This document shows positions 34,567 through 43,284 of a stretch of 64,000 bases of DNA, in pieces. The stretch's first letter is position 1, and each line of letters starts with the position of its first letter. The position numbers and the translations under genes were made by a program. A model generated the notes under the pieces. That model was not told the origin of the DNA. It saw only the letters and a list, made by a program, of their open reading frames with translations, and did not search any database. The stretch spans positions 179,635-243,634 of the forward strand of contig NZ_SMRT01000010.1 of assembly GCF_004354045.1 (NCBI RefSeq), given 5' to 3'. The DNA is from Paenibacillus piri. Its GTDB lineage: Bacteria; Bacillota; Bacilli; Paenibacillales; NBRC-103111.

Positions 34567-35715
34567 TTACCACTCGGTAACGGTGCCGTCTTCCGTACGC
34601 CATACCGGATTGCGCCATTGATGGCCGATTTTCGCCATCTCACGCACTTTGTCTTCATTGATCTCGATGCCGAGGCCCGGCTTGGTCAGCCGTTTCACGA
34701 AACCGTCCTTATATTCGAACACCGACGGGTCCGCCAGATAGTCCAGCAGATCGGAGCCCTGGTTATAATGAATACCGAGGCTTTGCTCTTGAATGAATGC
34801 ATTCGGCGTGCAAAAGTCAAGCTGCAGCGACGATGCCAATGCGATCGGTCCAAGCGGGCAGTGAGGCGCAACGGCCACATCGAACGCTTCTGCCATTGCC
34901 GCGATTTTACGCACTTCCCAGATGCCCCCGGCGTGGCTTAAATCCGGCTGGATAATATCGACGCCGCCCTGCGTAAGCAGACGTTTGAAGTCCCAGCGTG
35001 TATACATTCTTTCGCCGGTTGCAATCGGAACGCTCGAGCCTTTCGTAATTTCGTGCAGCGCCTCGTTGTTCTCGGAAAGGACCGGCTCTTCGATAAACAT
35101 CGGCTTGAATGGCTCCATCTCTTTAATCAGCACTTTAGCCATCGTCTTGTGGACGCGGCCGTGGAAGTCCACGCCGATGCCGTTGCCCGGACCGATCGCT
35201 TCGCGTACCGCGGCGAGGCGCTCTACCGCCTCCTGTACCTTAAGCGACGAATCGATCCACTCCATCTCGGCTGTGCCGTTCATCTTGATTGCGGTGTAGC
35301 CCTGGGCGATTTTTTCCTTTGCAGCCTCGGCCACATCGGATGGCTTGTCCCCGCCAATCCAGGCATAGACGCGCATTTTATCCTTGCATGGACCGCCCAG
35401 CAAATCGTAAACGGGTACGCCGAGGCTCTTGCCCTTAATATCCCACAGCGCCTGCTCGATGCCGGAAATCGCGCTGCTCAGGATCGGACCGCCACGATAA
35501 AATCCGCCGCGGTACAGCACCTGCCACAAATCCTCGATATGGCCCGGATCTTTGCCGATCAGAAATTCGCTCATTTCTTCTACGGCCGTACGCACCGTAT
35601 CGGCTTTTCCTTCGACTACCGGCTCTCCCCAGCCGACGATTCCGTCATCCGTCGTAATTTTCAAAAACAGCCAGCGCGGAGGCACTTTAAACAATTCCAT
35701 CGATTTAATTTTCAT
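34567..35715 (-). CDS. dgoD: Galactonate dehydratase-like enolase-superfamily enzyme
   Basis: 382 aa. Mandelate racemase/muconate lactonizing fold. N-terminal capping region MELFKVPPRWLFLKI and GWGEPVVEGKADTV; barrel with IGVDFHGRVHK (Asp/His), FIEEPV (Glu), PIATGERMYTRWDF (Glu) and SHAGGIWEVRKIA, VAPHCPLGPIALA with the catalytic His. The GERxYTRWDF and HCPLGPIALA strings are those of DgoD, which dehydrates D-galactonate to 2-keto-3-deoxygalactonate. It overlaps the FadR-type regulator gene by 11 bp, forming a bicistronic unit. No dgoK or dgoA gene is present, so the rest of the pathway lies elsewhere. Confidence 0.88.
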   Translation of the reverse strand: MKIKSMELFKVPPRWLFLKITTDDGIVGWGEPVVEGKADTVRTAVEEMSEFLIGKDPGHIEDLWQVLYRGGFYRGGPILSSAISGIEQALWDIKGKSLGVPVYDLLGGPCKDKMRVYAWIGGDKPSDVAEAAKEKIAQGYTAIKMNGTAEMEWIDSSLKVQEAVERLAAVREAIGPGNGIGVDFHGRVHKTMAKVLIKEMEPFKPMFIEEPVLSENNEALHEITKGSSVPIATGERMYTRWDFKRLLTQGGVDIIQPDLSHAGGIWEVRKIAAMAEAFDVAVAPHCPLGPIALASSLQLDFCTPNAFIQEQSLGIHYNQGSDLLDYLADPSVFEYKDGFVKRLTKPGLGIEINEDKVREMAKIGHQWRNPVWRTEDGTVTEW

Positions 35716-36397
35716 GTTGATCCTCTCCCTTATGAAATTCGAACAGCATATCTTCCAAATGACATTTCATTAAAGCGCGGGCTTGCGTCGGGTTGCGCTG
35801 GCCGATCGCTTGCGCAATCAGGAAATGATAGGACGACGCCTTCTCGTGCATGCCCGGCCATTTCATCGACTTGCGCCGGCTGTCCACGAGCAGGTCGCTC
35901 ATCCGGTCCAGCATATGGAACATAACTTCATTGTGCGAAGCTTTGGCGATCAATTCATGGAAGTGGATATCTTCCTTCAAAAAATCGCGCTGCTTCTCCA
36001 CCTTGCGCTTCATCGCCTGCGCAGTCGCCATGATGGCCTCCGCTTCCTCGTCGGTTGCCTTGTCCGCAGCCATCGCCGCAAGCTCCGGCTCGATGATCAG
36101 CCGCGCTTCTGTCAGCTGCAGCATCGTCGCCCGCTCGAGGAAATCGAGTCGGTCGGCTGGCGCGTCGGTCAGCTCGCTCTGAACGTAGGTGCCCCGCCCC
36201 TGCTCGATCCGCAAAATCTTTTGCTTGCCGAGAATGCGCACCGCTTCGCGCACGGAAGAAATGCCGACGCCCAGCTCCGAAGACAGCTGCTCCAGCGGGG
36301 GCAGCTGCTGTCCCTGCTTCCAAAGCCCTGATTTAATATTGCTTTTAATGCGGTCGTACACGGTTTCATACGTTAATTTTTTGGAAATAGGAACCAC
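35705..36397 (-). CDS. GntR-family regulator, FadR/FCD subfamily
   Basis: 230 aa. Winged helix: TYETVYDRIKSNIKSGLW, LPPLEQLSSELGVGISSVRE, ILRIEQGRGTYV (residues 8-70); then an all-helical FCD effector domain with conserved His/Asp positions (LTEARLIIEPELAAMAAD; DIHFHELIAKASHNEVMFHM). FCD regulators bind sugar acids or related metabolites; the downstream dgoD suggests galactonate. GTG 36397 is the only plausible start but has a weak ribosome site. Two direct repeats in the upstream gap (36420-36463) may be its operators. Confidence 0.9.
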   Translation of the reverse strand: MVPISKKLTYETVYDRIKSNIKSGLWKQGQQLPPLEQLSSELGVGISSVREAVRILGKQKILRIEQGRGTYVQSELTDAPADRLDFLERATMLQLTEARLIIEPELAAMAADKATDEEAEAIMATAQAMKRKVEKQRDFLKEDIHFHELIAKASHNEVMFHMLDRMSDLLVDSRRKSMKWPGMHEKASSYHFLIAQAIGQRNPTQARALMKCHLEDMLFEFHKGEDQHEN

Positions 36398-36419
36398 CTG
36401 CTGCTTTAATTATCACAAT

Positions 36420-36463
36420 AATTCATATGATGTATTATAAATATATAACAATTCATATGATGT
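36420..36463. promoter_or_regulatory. Direct repeats, candidate GntR operator
   Basis: AATTCATATGATGT occurs twice, 30 bp apart (36420-36433 and 36450-36463), each containing the palindrome TCATATGA. AT-rich and just upstream of the regulator gene. Confidence 0.6.
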
Positions 36464-36574
36464 TTCAAGCAAATAAATTCGCCTTTATATATGGTGCCTC
36501 CGCCTTCTAAAATAAAACACCGCAGACAGGCTGCGGCGAAGGAAATGCAAATATCAAATAATCGACAAGTATGA

Positions 36575-37348
36575 CTATTGCATCACAATGTTTTGGTGAC
36601 CGGCCAAAAAGCCCCCGTCAACCGGAATGCAAATGCCCGTAATATAAGAAGCTTCCGGCGAGGCTAGAAAACAAACGGCTTGCGCCACTTCGTCGGTTCC
36701 TCCGAACCGTCCCATCGGCGTTTTGCTCAAAACCGCATCCGTAAACGACTTGTTTTTAAAATTATGGGCGTTCAAGTCGGTTTGAATATAGCCCGGGCTG
36801 ACCGAGTTGACCCGGATACCGTATTTCGCCCATTCCACGGCGAGCACCTTGCTGTACTGCAGGATGCCGCCCTTTGTCGCCGCGTAAGCGCTTTGATTCG
36901 GAGTGCCGACATGCGACATCATGGAGGTGATGGTGACGATGGATCCGCTTCCCTGCTCGATCATTCGCTTGCCTGCCTCCTGACAGCTCATGAATCCGCC
37001 TCGAAGGTTGACGCCCATCACTTCATCCCAAGCTTCCACCGTATACTGCTCGGCAGGCAGCCGCCTGTTAATGCCGGCGCAATACACGAAGCTGTCGATT
37101 CGCCCGTGCAGCTCGAACGCCCGCTGCATGAATTGCCGGATGCTGTCCTGATCCTGAACGTCCAATGGAAGCCCTTGGGCGTCTCCGCCCGCCTGCCGAA
37201 GCTGTTCGGCCGTCCCCAAATATTGCTCTTCCGTCCGGCTGCCGACGATGACTTTGCTGCCGTATCCCGACAATTTCTCGGCAATCGCTTTCCCTATCCC
37301 TCTGCCGCCTCCGGCAATAACCGCTACTTGATTATGCAATCCACGCAT
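36575..37348 (-). CDS. SDR-family NAD(P)-dependent oxidoreductase
   Basis: 257 aa. Rossmann motif AVIAGGGRGIGKAIAEKL (about 9-26), NNAG-equivalent YCAGINRR (about 88), catalytic Ser in IVTITSMMSHVG (about 140) and YxxxK as SAYAATKGGILQ (Tyr about 154), and PGYIQTDL. Length and motifs fit classical SDRs such as gluconate 5-dehydrogenase, KduD or glucose dehydrogenase. Proximity to gntR-dgoD suggests sugar-acid oxidation/reduction, but the 180-bp gap with repeats means it may be separately transcribed. Start follows AAGGGAGAATG. Confidence 0.88.
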   Translation of the reverse strand: MRGLHNQVAVIAGGGRGIGKAIAEKLSGYGSKVIVGSRTEEQYLGTAEQLRQAGGDAQGLPLDVQDQDSIRQFMQRAFELHGRIDSFVYCAGINRRLPAEQYTVEAWDEVMGVNLRGGFMSCQEAGKRMIEQGSGSIVTITSMMSHVGTPNQSAYAATKGGILQYSKVLAVEWAKYGIRVNSVSPGYIQTDLNAHNFKNKSFTDAVLSKTPMGRFGGTDEVAQAVCFLASPEASYITGICIPVDGGFLAGHQNIVMQ

Positions 37349-37711
37349 CGTTCATTCTCCCTTCGTTTACCCCGCTTTTTCTTGCTGTACTGTATACGCT
37401 GCCGAATAATCGGCCTTGTCCGTTTACCGCGGCGGTCGCAACGAGCGCCGTGCCTGCGTCCTGCCCCCAAAAATGTTAGCGTTTTCTGCCACGTCCGGTT
37501 AGTCCATTGAAGTAACCGCGTTGTTCGAGGACGAACAGTTTACGGTTAGCGCCGCACCAACGCTCGCGGCCACGCCGGCCTTGATCGATTCAGCCTGTTT
37601 CCATCTTATCAATAGCGCCGTCCGAAGACAATTACATCCTAATCATATTTCCAGCTTTCGAACCGCATACTACAAGTACAGCTACAGACGAAACCGACGA
37701 GGGATCATAAA

Positions 37712-38419
37712 ATGAAAGAACATATTCTCATTATTGAAGACGAAGATAAGATCGCACGCGTCCTCCAGCTGGAGCTTGAGCATGAAGGCTACTCCCCGGC
37801 CCGCTCCAAAGACGGGCGGGAAGGGTTGGATATGGCGCTGTCCCGGAGCTGGGATTTGATCCTGCTGGACATTATGCTCCCCGAGCTGAACGGCCTGGAG
37901 GTGCTCCGGCGCATCCGCCAGGCCGGCTCGCAAATTCCCGTTATTCTGCTGACAGCCAGAGATACGGTGCCCGACCGGGTAAGCGGACTCGATCAAGGCG
38001 CGAACGACTACGTGTCCAAGCCGTTTGCCATAGAGGAGCTGCTGGCGCGCATCCGCAATTTGCTCCGGATGGCTGCGATACAAGGTGAAGCGGCGGCTCA
38101 AGCCGATGACGAAATCCATCTCGACGCGCTCACGATGAATATCCGAACCCGACAGGTCAAGCGGGACGGCCGGCCGATTGAGCTGACACCCAAAGAGTTC
38201 GATTTGATGTATTATTTGGTTGCCCATCAGGGCGAGGTGCTGTCGCGCGAACAAATTTTGTCGGAGGTGTGGGGATACGATTTTATCGGCGATACGAACG
38301 TCGTTGACGTGTATATTCGCTATTTGCGGCAAAAAATTGACCAGGGCTTCCCGTGCAAGCTCATTCATACGCTTCGCGGCGTCGGCTATTTGGTCAAAGA
38401 CTGCGATCCGAATTCATGA
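37712..38419 (+). CDS. OmpR/PhoB-family response regulator
   Basis: 235 aa. Receiver: ILIIEDEDKIARVLQLELEH, Asp in LILLDIMLPELNGLEVLRRI (about 53), VSKPFAIEELLARIR. Winged-helix DNA-binding domain: IELTPKEFDLMYYLVAHQGE, DTNVVDVYIRYLRQKID, IHTLRGVGYLVKD. ATG 37712 follows GAGGGATC. Overlaps the kinase gene by 4 bp (ATGA), the usual two-component pair. Target genes are unknown. The 363 bp upstream (37349-37711) hold no supported gene. Confidence 0.95.
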   Translation: MKEHILIIEDEDKIARVLQLELEHEGYSPARSKDGREGLDMALSRSWDLILLDIMLPELNGLEVLRRIRQAGSQIPVILLTARDTVPDRVSGLDQGANDYVSKPFAIEELLARIRNLLRMAAIQGEAAAQADDEIHLDALTMNIRTRQVKRDGRPIELTPKEFDLMYYLVAHQGEVLSREQILSEVWGYDFIGDTNVVDVYIRYLRQKIDQGFPCKLIHTLRGVGYLVKDCDPNS

Positions 38420-39804
38420 GACTGCGCATCAAAATTACACTGCTGATCGCCATTGCGCTGCTGCTCATTTTGCTGCTGTTCAATATCGTCACCTATTACA
38501 CGATTGTCCGTCTGACGACGAACAGCCAGGTTCAGCTTCTGTGGAATGCCGCCAAGCCGCTTATGTCCCAGCCGCAAATTTACAACCGCGAGCGCTGGAG
38601 CGATACGGATTGGCTGCAGCCTTTTTTGATGCCGACGGGCATGATTCGCATTATCGATAAAAATTCGACCGTTCACGCCGAACTGAGCACCATCGATCAG
38701 CTCACTCAGCTTCCGGCCGATTTCAGCAGCCGCAGCTTTTCCAGAACGCTCAACACAGCCGATGCACTCATCATTTATATTCAAACCCCGATTATTAACG
38801 ATAAAAACGAAACGCTCGGCGCGCTGCAAATCGCCCGTAAGCTGAACACGCTGGAACAATACCTGGGCGTGCTCGTCAATGTATTGATGCTCACGACCAT
38901 GGGAGCCGTTCTGTTCGCGCTGGCGAGCGGTATGTATTTTGCCAAAATCATTTTAAGACCGATCAACGAGCTCGTATTCATTATGGAAACGAATCAGCGA
39001 AACGGCATGTTCAAAAAACTCGACCTCGCTCCTTCCAGGCACCATGACGAGCTCGGTCAGCTGATTTATACGTTTAATTCAATGATCGGACAGCTGGAGC
39101 ATAACTTCAATCTGCAAAAACAATTTTTAGCCGATGCCTCCCACGAGCTGAAAACCCCGCTCACCATTATCGAAAGCTACGCCGATCTGCTTAGACGATG
39201 GGGCGGCAGCAATGAGGAGCTGCGCAGCGAAGCGATCGAGGCGATCCATTCGGAGGCGGCCCGGCTGCGCAAGCTGACCCATTCGCTATTGACAGTCGCG
39301 AATACGGAATCGGCCTACCAGATGCAATGGGAGCCGTTCAATCTGCATGAGCTCGTCAGCTCCACCTCCGCCTCGCTGCAGCAGGCTTTTCAGCGCGAGC
39401 TGCGATTCGAGCCGGATATCGCGCCGGAGGACGCAATCATGAACGGCAGCGCCGAACAAATCAAGCAGCTGCTCATCATCCTGCTTGACAATGCGATCAA
39501 GTACAGCCAAAGCGCTGTACTTATCAAGCTGCAGCACGATCCGCGCGATGCGCAGATCGTCGTGCTGCAGGTCGAGGACCACGGCATCGGCATCGCGCGC
39601 GCGGAAATCCCGCGTCTGTTCGACCGGTTTTACCGGGTCGATCAGGCGCGCAGCCGCTCCACCGGCGGGAGCGGCCTGGGGCTGTCGATCGCGCGCAATA
39701 TTGTGCGGCTGCACAAAGGAACAATCGCGATCGAGAGCGAGCCTGGCGCCGGCACGCGAGTTATCGTGAAGCTGCCGCTGAACGCGGCGCCTGCGTGCCG
39801 TTAA
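38416..39804 (+). CDS. Two-component sensor histidine kinase (HAMP)
   Basis: 462 aa. TM1 LIAIALLLILLLFNIVTYYT (about 9-28), extracytoplasmic sensor to about 160, TM2 VLMLTTMGAVLFALASGMYF, HAMP (FAKIILRPINELVFIME), HisKA with FLADASHELKTPLTIIESYA (His about 246), HATPase_c (IILLDNAIKYS, VEDHGIGIARAEIPRLFDRF, TGGSGLGLSIA). Cognate of the preceding regulator, with 4-bp start/stop overlap. ArlS/CssS-like overall. Signal unknown. Confidence 0.93.
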   Translation: MRLRIKITLLIAIALLLILLLFNIVTYYTIVRLTTNSQVQLLWNAAKPLMSQPQIYNRERWSDTDWLQPFLMPTGMIRIIDKNSTVHAELSTIDQLTQLPADFSSRSFSRTLNTADALIIYIQTPIINDKNETLGALQIARKLNTLEQYLGVLVNVLMLTTMGAVLFALASGMYFAKIILRPINELVFIMETNQRNGMFKKLDLAPSRHHDELGQLIYTFNSMIGQLEHNFNLQKQFLADASHELKTPLTIIESYADLLRRWGGSNEELRSEAIEAIHSEAARLRKLTHSLLTVANTESAYQMQWEPFNLHELVSSTSASLQQAFQRELRFEPDIAPEDAIMNGSAEQIKQLLIILLDNAIKYSQSAVLIKLQHDPRDAQIVVLQVEDHGIGIARAEIPRLFDRFYRVDQARSRSTGGSGLGLSIARNIVRLHKGTIAIESEPGAGTRVIVKLPLNAAPACR

Positions 39805-39893
39805 CCGCGCGGACAGCTGGCACGGCTGCTCAAAGCGGCAGCAATCCGCTTCTCACCTGGGCTTCAATGCCGCTCCTTCGGAATTTTACAACG

Positions 39894-39946
39894 AAAAAAA
39901 GAGTCCGCTCCAAGTCACGCACAGTGACATGAAACGGACTCCTTTT
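39894..39946 (-). terminator. Terminator of the NlpC/P60 gene
   Basis: GAGTCCG/CGGACTC outer stem with inner GTCAC/GTGAC and a run of seven T on the minus strand; a weaker CTTTT follows on the plus strand, so it may also serve the kinase gene. Confidence 0.8.
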
Positions 39947-39991
39947 GGAGAAAAACGATCCCCTTTGGGCTTCCGGGTCTATACCTAAAAG

Positions 39992-40474
39992 CTATAAAAC
40001 GCGGCGTGCCGTCTTATATTTCGATTTCCAGAAAGAGCTGTTCATATTCGTAATTTTAACGCCCCCGGCTCCATAGGTATGAAGCATTTTGCCGTTGCCG
40101 ATATAAATGCCCACGTGATGGACCGGAGAATAAAAGAAGACGAGATCGCCCGGCTTCAAGTTATTTTTCGATACATAGGTGCCTACCTTTGATTGCGCTT
40201 TGGAGGTGCGAGGCAGTTTAACGCCATGCTTGCCATAAACATATTGTGTAAACGACGAGCAATCGAACGTGCGGGTTTGTCCGGCCTTGGCGCCAAATTT
40301 ATATGGTGTGCCCATATATTTTTTACCCGTTGAAATGACGCTGCTGGCTTTGGATGAGCTGTATGCGTAAGCCGTATTGGACGGAATAGCCATTGTACCG
40401 GAAAACATAACCGAAACGCTCACAGCGGCAACCATCAATGTCTTACCCAACTGTTGTTTTTTCAGAAGTTTCAT
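39992..40474 (-). CDS. Secreted NlpC/P60 cell-wall endopeptidase
   Basis: 160 aa. Signal peptide (LGKTLMVAAVSVSVMFSGTM, cleavage after TAYA near 38), then a single NlpC/P60 domain: catalytic Cys in TFDCSSFTQYVYGKHGVKLP (about 77), His in PVHHVGIYIGNGKMLHTYG (about 125) and the polar third residue His about 137. It cleaves peptide stems of peptidoglycan outside the cell. No SH3 or LysM targeting domain. ATG 40474 follows AAAGGAGAG; the longer frame to 40747 is upstream leader. A hairpin-terminator and a palindrome lie in the leader. Confidence 0.9.
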   Translation of the reverse strand: MKLLKKQQLGKTLMVAAVSVSVMFSGTMAIPSNTAYAYSSSKASSVISTGKKYMGTPYKFGAKAGQTRTFDCSSFTQYVYGKHGVKLPRTSKAQSKVGTYVSKNNLKPGDLVFFYSPVHHVGIYIGNGKMLHTYGAGGVKITNMNSSFWKSKYKTARRVL

Positions 40475-40522
40475 AATTCTCTCCTTTATGAACAATAGAT
40501 TGGAGTACAGGATGTTTGTCCT

Positions 40523-40534
40523 TGTCTCGAGACA
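40523..40534. promoter_or_regulatory. 12-bp palindrome in the nlpC leader
   Basis: TGTCTCGAGACA, perfect, just downstream of a TATACT-like -10 and about 50 bp before ATG 40474; a possible repressor site. Confidence 0.5.
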
Positions 40535-40547
40535 CAGTATATCACGC

Positions 40548-40600
40548 AAAAAAAAGCCAACATGTACCAAGGCCCGCTTGAGACCTTGATACACCCGGCT
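40548..40600 (-). terminator. Terminator-like hairpin in the nlpC leader
   Basis: On the minus strand an imperfect 17-bp stem (GGTGTATCAAGG with CCTTGGTACAT and flanking GCC/GGC) followed by eight T, about 75 bp before the nlpC start. DUF3048 has its own terminator upstream, so this one may be an attenuator. Confidence 0.7.
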
Positions 40601-40654
40601 TACATTTCGTTTATTAGAATAAAATAAGAATTTTTTAATGTTGACAGTATTGAC

Positions 40655-40701
40655 AAAAAAATACGGTTGGCCGCCCCTGAACAACCGACGGCAAACCGTA
40701 T
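40655..40701 (-). terminator. Terminator of the DUF3048 gene
   Basis: ATACGGTTTGCC pairs with GGCCAACCGTAT (one mismatch) and is followed by TTTTTT on the minus strand. Confidence 0.85.
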
Positions 40702-40769
40702 ATGCAATCCATGCCCAAAACCGCATGGTTGCGCGCTTTTTAAACATGCCGATTCGCGCGCCGCGAACG

Positions 40770-41858
40770 TCAGTGCGGTTCCTTCCGGATCGTCAAATGC
40801 TCCTCGAAGGACGGCTTGTCCGGCACGATCAAATAATGTGTTTTGCCGGGATACAGACCGATTTCCTGACCGTCACGGTATAGATGGAAGCTGTCCGTAA
40901 CCGCCTTTCTCCGCCATTCGACCGGCTGCGCTTTATTACGCTGAAACAAATAGCCGGGACCGCTGCCGGTCAGCTTGATATCCCGCCGCCCCTCGTTATC
41001 CAGCACCACATGCTCCGCTCCCAGGACGACGACGTTCGAGGCCGTCAAAGGTTCGCTGCCGCCGAGATCGATATGCGGCTCGTCATTCACATACCGTGTA
41101 TACTGCTTGAGCGCTTCATCGTATGCATAAGAAACTACATAGCTTTTCAACAAAAAGGTAACCTGCACCCTGGGAGCAGGCTCACCCGATATATCCGTAC
41201 GGTCCGGCAAAAAAGCAGGCATCGCCGATACCGGCGTATACTCGCCGCGCAGACCGAGCTTGTCCGTGCCCGAGCGCAGCTTGGCCAGCCCGGTATACAG
41301 GTTATGCGGAGACTTGCGGAACGATTCCCGCCAAAAAAACTGACCGGCATTCGTAATTTCGTCGAGATGATCGAGTTTTTGCCGATCCAGCTGCGTATAC
41401 GCATCCGGACTGCCGCCCGCATGAATCAGCACGGCATCGTAGATTTTGCCCAAGTCGATATAATAAGGCCGAATGCTTCGTACAGGACCTACGGCAACAT
41501 CGGTTTTCGCGCTTTGATAAAGCGCTGCGATTCGCGTAACTTCCCCTTCGGCGAGGCTTTCATACAGTACATCCGCAGCGCCGAGGCCGGACTGCGGCCT
41601 TGCCGACGGATGATTGTTCACCATCACGAGCATCGGGCGATCGGATGCCTGTTCCTCGATCGGCATCCCCGTAAAAGGAGCCGTATAACGAGCCGCCATT
41701 TCCTTCTCGGCCGCAGGACTCTGCGACGGAGCTGCCGGCATCGGATCTGCAGGGGTCATGGCGGGGACGGACGACGTGCCCTTACCGGGCACGGAGCTGC
41801 AAGAGGCAATAAGCGCAGCGGCCGCCAATGCGGCCGCCAGACCGGTTATTTTGACCAT
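40770..41858 (-). CDS. DUF3048 (YerB-like) lipoprotein
   Basis: 362 aa. Lipoprotein signal: ITGLAAALAAAALIASCSS with Cys at about 20. The mature part has DUF3048 features: PFTGMPIEEQASDRPMLVMV, NNHPSARPQSGLGAADVLYE, GEVTRIAALYQS and PVRSIRPYYIDL, then a YerB C-terminal domain (DNEGRRDIKLTGSGPGYLFQ). Anchored outside the membrane; B. subtilis YerB is a putative lipoprotein of unknown function. ATG 41858 follows GGAGGGAGG. Confidence 0.9.
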   Translation of the reverse strand: MVKITGLAAALAAAALIASCSSVPGKGTSSVPAMTPADPMPAAPSQSPAAEKEMAARYTAPFTGMPIEEQASDRPMLVMVNNHPSARPQSGLGAADVLYESLAEGEVTRIAALYQSAKTDVAVGPVRSIRPYYIDLGKIYDAVLIHAGGSPDAYTQLDRQKLDHLDEITNAGQFFWRESFRKSPHNLYTGLAKLRSGTDKLGLRGEYTPVSAMPAFLPDRTDISGEPAPRVQVTFLLKSYVVSYAYDEALKQYTRYVNDEPHIDLGGSEPLTASNVVVLGAEHVVLDNEGRRDIKLTGSGPGYLFQRNKAQPVEWRRKAVTDSFHLYRDGQEIGLYPGKTHYLIVPDKPSFEEHLTIRKEPH

Positions 41859-41991
41859 CAACTTGCCTTCCTCCCTCCAGCCGCACCGCGAATTTTCACA
41901 TATTAGGAGTGTATGCTGCTTGCCACCTATTATACAGGAAAAATTTGACGGGGTTGAGGACGATCCGGTAACGCGGCGGAAATCAAGCATG

Positions 41992-42213
41992 CTATTTCAT
42001 CCACCAGCGAATCACATACATAATGAGCGATAGCACTACGCTAATGACGATACAGGTCACAACCGGGAAATAAAATTTGAAATTCCCTTTATCGACGGCA
42101 ATGTCGCCGGGCAGCCGCCCCAAATTCAAATATTTGCCGCCGACGGCCCACAGCAGTCCTGCGACGATCATCACGATGCCGCCCACAATAAGCAGCTTGG
42201 CAACAGGATTCAT
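41992..42213 (-). CDS. DUF2905 small membrane protein
   Basis: 73 aa with two helices: LLIVGGIVMIVAGLLWAVGG and VVTCIVISVVLSLIMYVIRW. The linking LNLGRLPGDIAVDKGNFKFY is the DUF2905 signature (GRLPGDI). Widespread in bacteria, function unknown. It is preceded by the sugar isomerase/epimerase gene at 42254 on the same strand with a 40-bp gap. Confidence 0.88.
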   Translation of the reverse strand: MNPVAKLLIVGGIVMIVAGLLWAVGGKYLNLGRLPGDIAVDKGNFKFYFPVVTCIVISVVLSLIMYVIRWWMK

Positions 42214-42253
42214 GATTCACTCTCCCGTTTCAGACAATGTACAAAATTGCTTG

Positions 42254-43111
42254 TTAAATGCTGGCTAGCAGCGCCCGGGTTTCCTCGTTGAACTTTTTGA
42301 GCAGCTCCTTCGAGCCATACAAGCCGCTGAAATCTTCCACGCCGATATAGCCTGCGTAACCGACCGCTTTCAGGTCCGTCAGCACCTGCTTCCAATTGAC
42401 GATTCCTTGCAAATTCGGCTCCCAATACGATGTCCACGCCTGGGAACCGTCCTCGCGGACTTCGGTTTTCTTCCAGCCGGTGTTCTTAATGTGGACGTGA
42501 GCCAAATAAGGTCCGAGCATTTCCATGCCCATGCGGAAATTTTCGTAGCCTTCGTGCACCATATTGCCCGGATCGAACAAAACGCCAATATGCTCGGGAT
42601 TGAACTGGCTGACAAGGCGGTATACGCCGGATACGCTTGCCGTAATCGTGTTATGATGCGTTTCCAGCAAGCATTTTACGCCATACTGCTTCGCCAGCAG
42701 CTCTACGCCCTTCAAATATTCCAGCTCGAGTGCATACAGCTCGTTAAAATGCTGGGTACCGTTGTATGCCGGGACACCGACGCGAATCGTTTGCGCGCCA
42801 AGCTTTTGCGCTACCTGCAGCACACGCTCCGTTCCCTTCAAATCGCCGGCCTGCAAATACGGAGTTACGCTGACCGTTTTCAGGCCGTTGTCTTGGGCTG
42901 CGCGAGCGAACCGCTCCAGCTCGGCATCGGATGCGGAAGGGTCAATCGAGCATAGATTGCGCCGCCAGAATGACGGCTGTTCTTCCAAAGCGTCCTGCGG
43001 AATTTCTTTGAACCGCCATTCGATCCCGTCAAGTCCCGCTTCTTTGGCCGCTGCCGCAAGCTCCTCGGGCGTCAGATCGGGTGTGACGACAGTAAACACG
43101 GATAATTTCAT
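42254..43111 (-). CDS. Sugar phosphate isomerase/epimerase (AP endonuclease 2 TIM barrel)
   Basis: 285 aa. TIM-barrel family PF01261-type: SVFTVVTPDLTPEELAAAAK, GLDGIEWRFKEIP, LLETHHNTITASVSGVYRLV (metal His/Glu), IGVLFDPGNMVHEGYENF, LAHVHIKNTGWKK (metal His), GYIGVEDFSGLYG. Enzymes of this type (IolE, IolH, xylose isomerase-like, hydroxypyruvate isomerase) convert sugars or keto-inositols using a divalent metal. The exact substrate is not clear; no inositol genes are adjacent. Start follows GGAGGTACG. Confidence 0.88.
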   Translation of the reverse strand: MKLSVFTVVTPDLTPEELAAAAKEAGLDGIEWRFKEIPQDALEEQPSFWRRNLCSIDPSASDAELERFARAAQDNGLKTVSVTPYLQAGDLKGTERVLQVAQKLGAQTIRVGVPAYNGTQHFNELYALELEYLKGVELLAKQYGVKCLLETHHNTITASVSGVYRLVSQFNPEHIGVLFDPGNMVHEGYENFRMGMEMLGPYLAHVHIKNTGWKKTEVREDGSQAWTSYWEPNLQGIVNWKQVLTDLKAVGYAGYIGVEDFSGLYGSKELLKKFNEETRALLASI

Positions 43112-43284
43112 CGTTCGTACCTCCAGCTTTTTTGGACTGTTATTGCCTAATTAAAATTATAGCAGGCTGTTCGATATATAGCTATGTTAACGTGAACAAT
43201 TTCAATATTCCGAATATTGAAATTGTATTGCGCAGTTGTTTCTGCATATGATAATTTTAACTTAACGGATTGGAGCTGCTGTTT

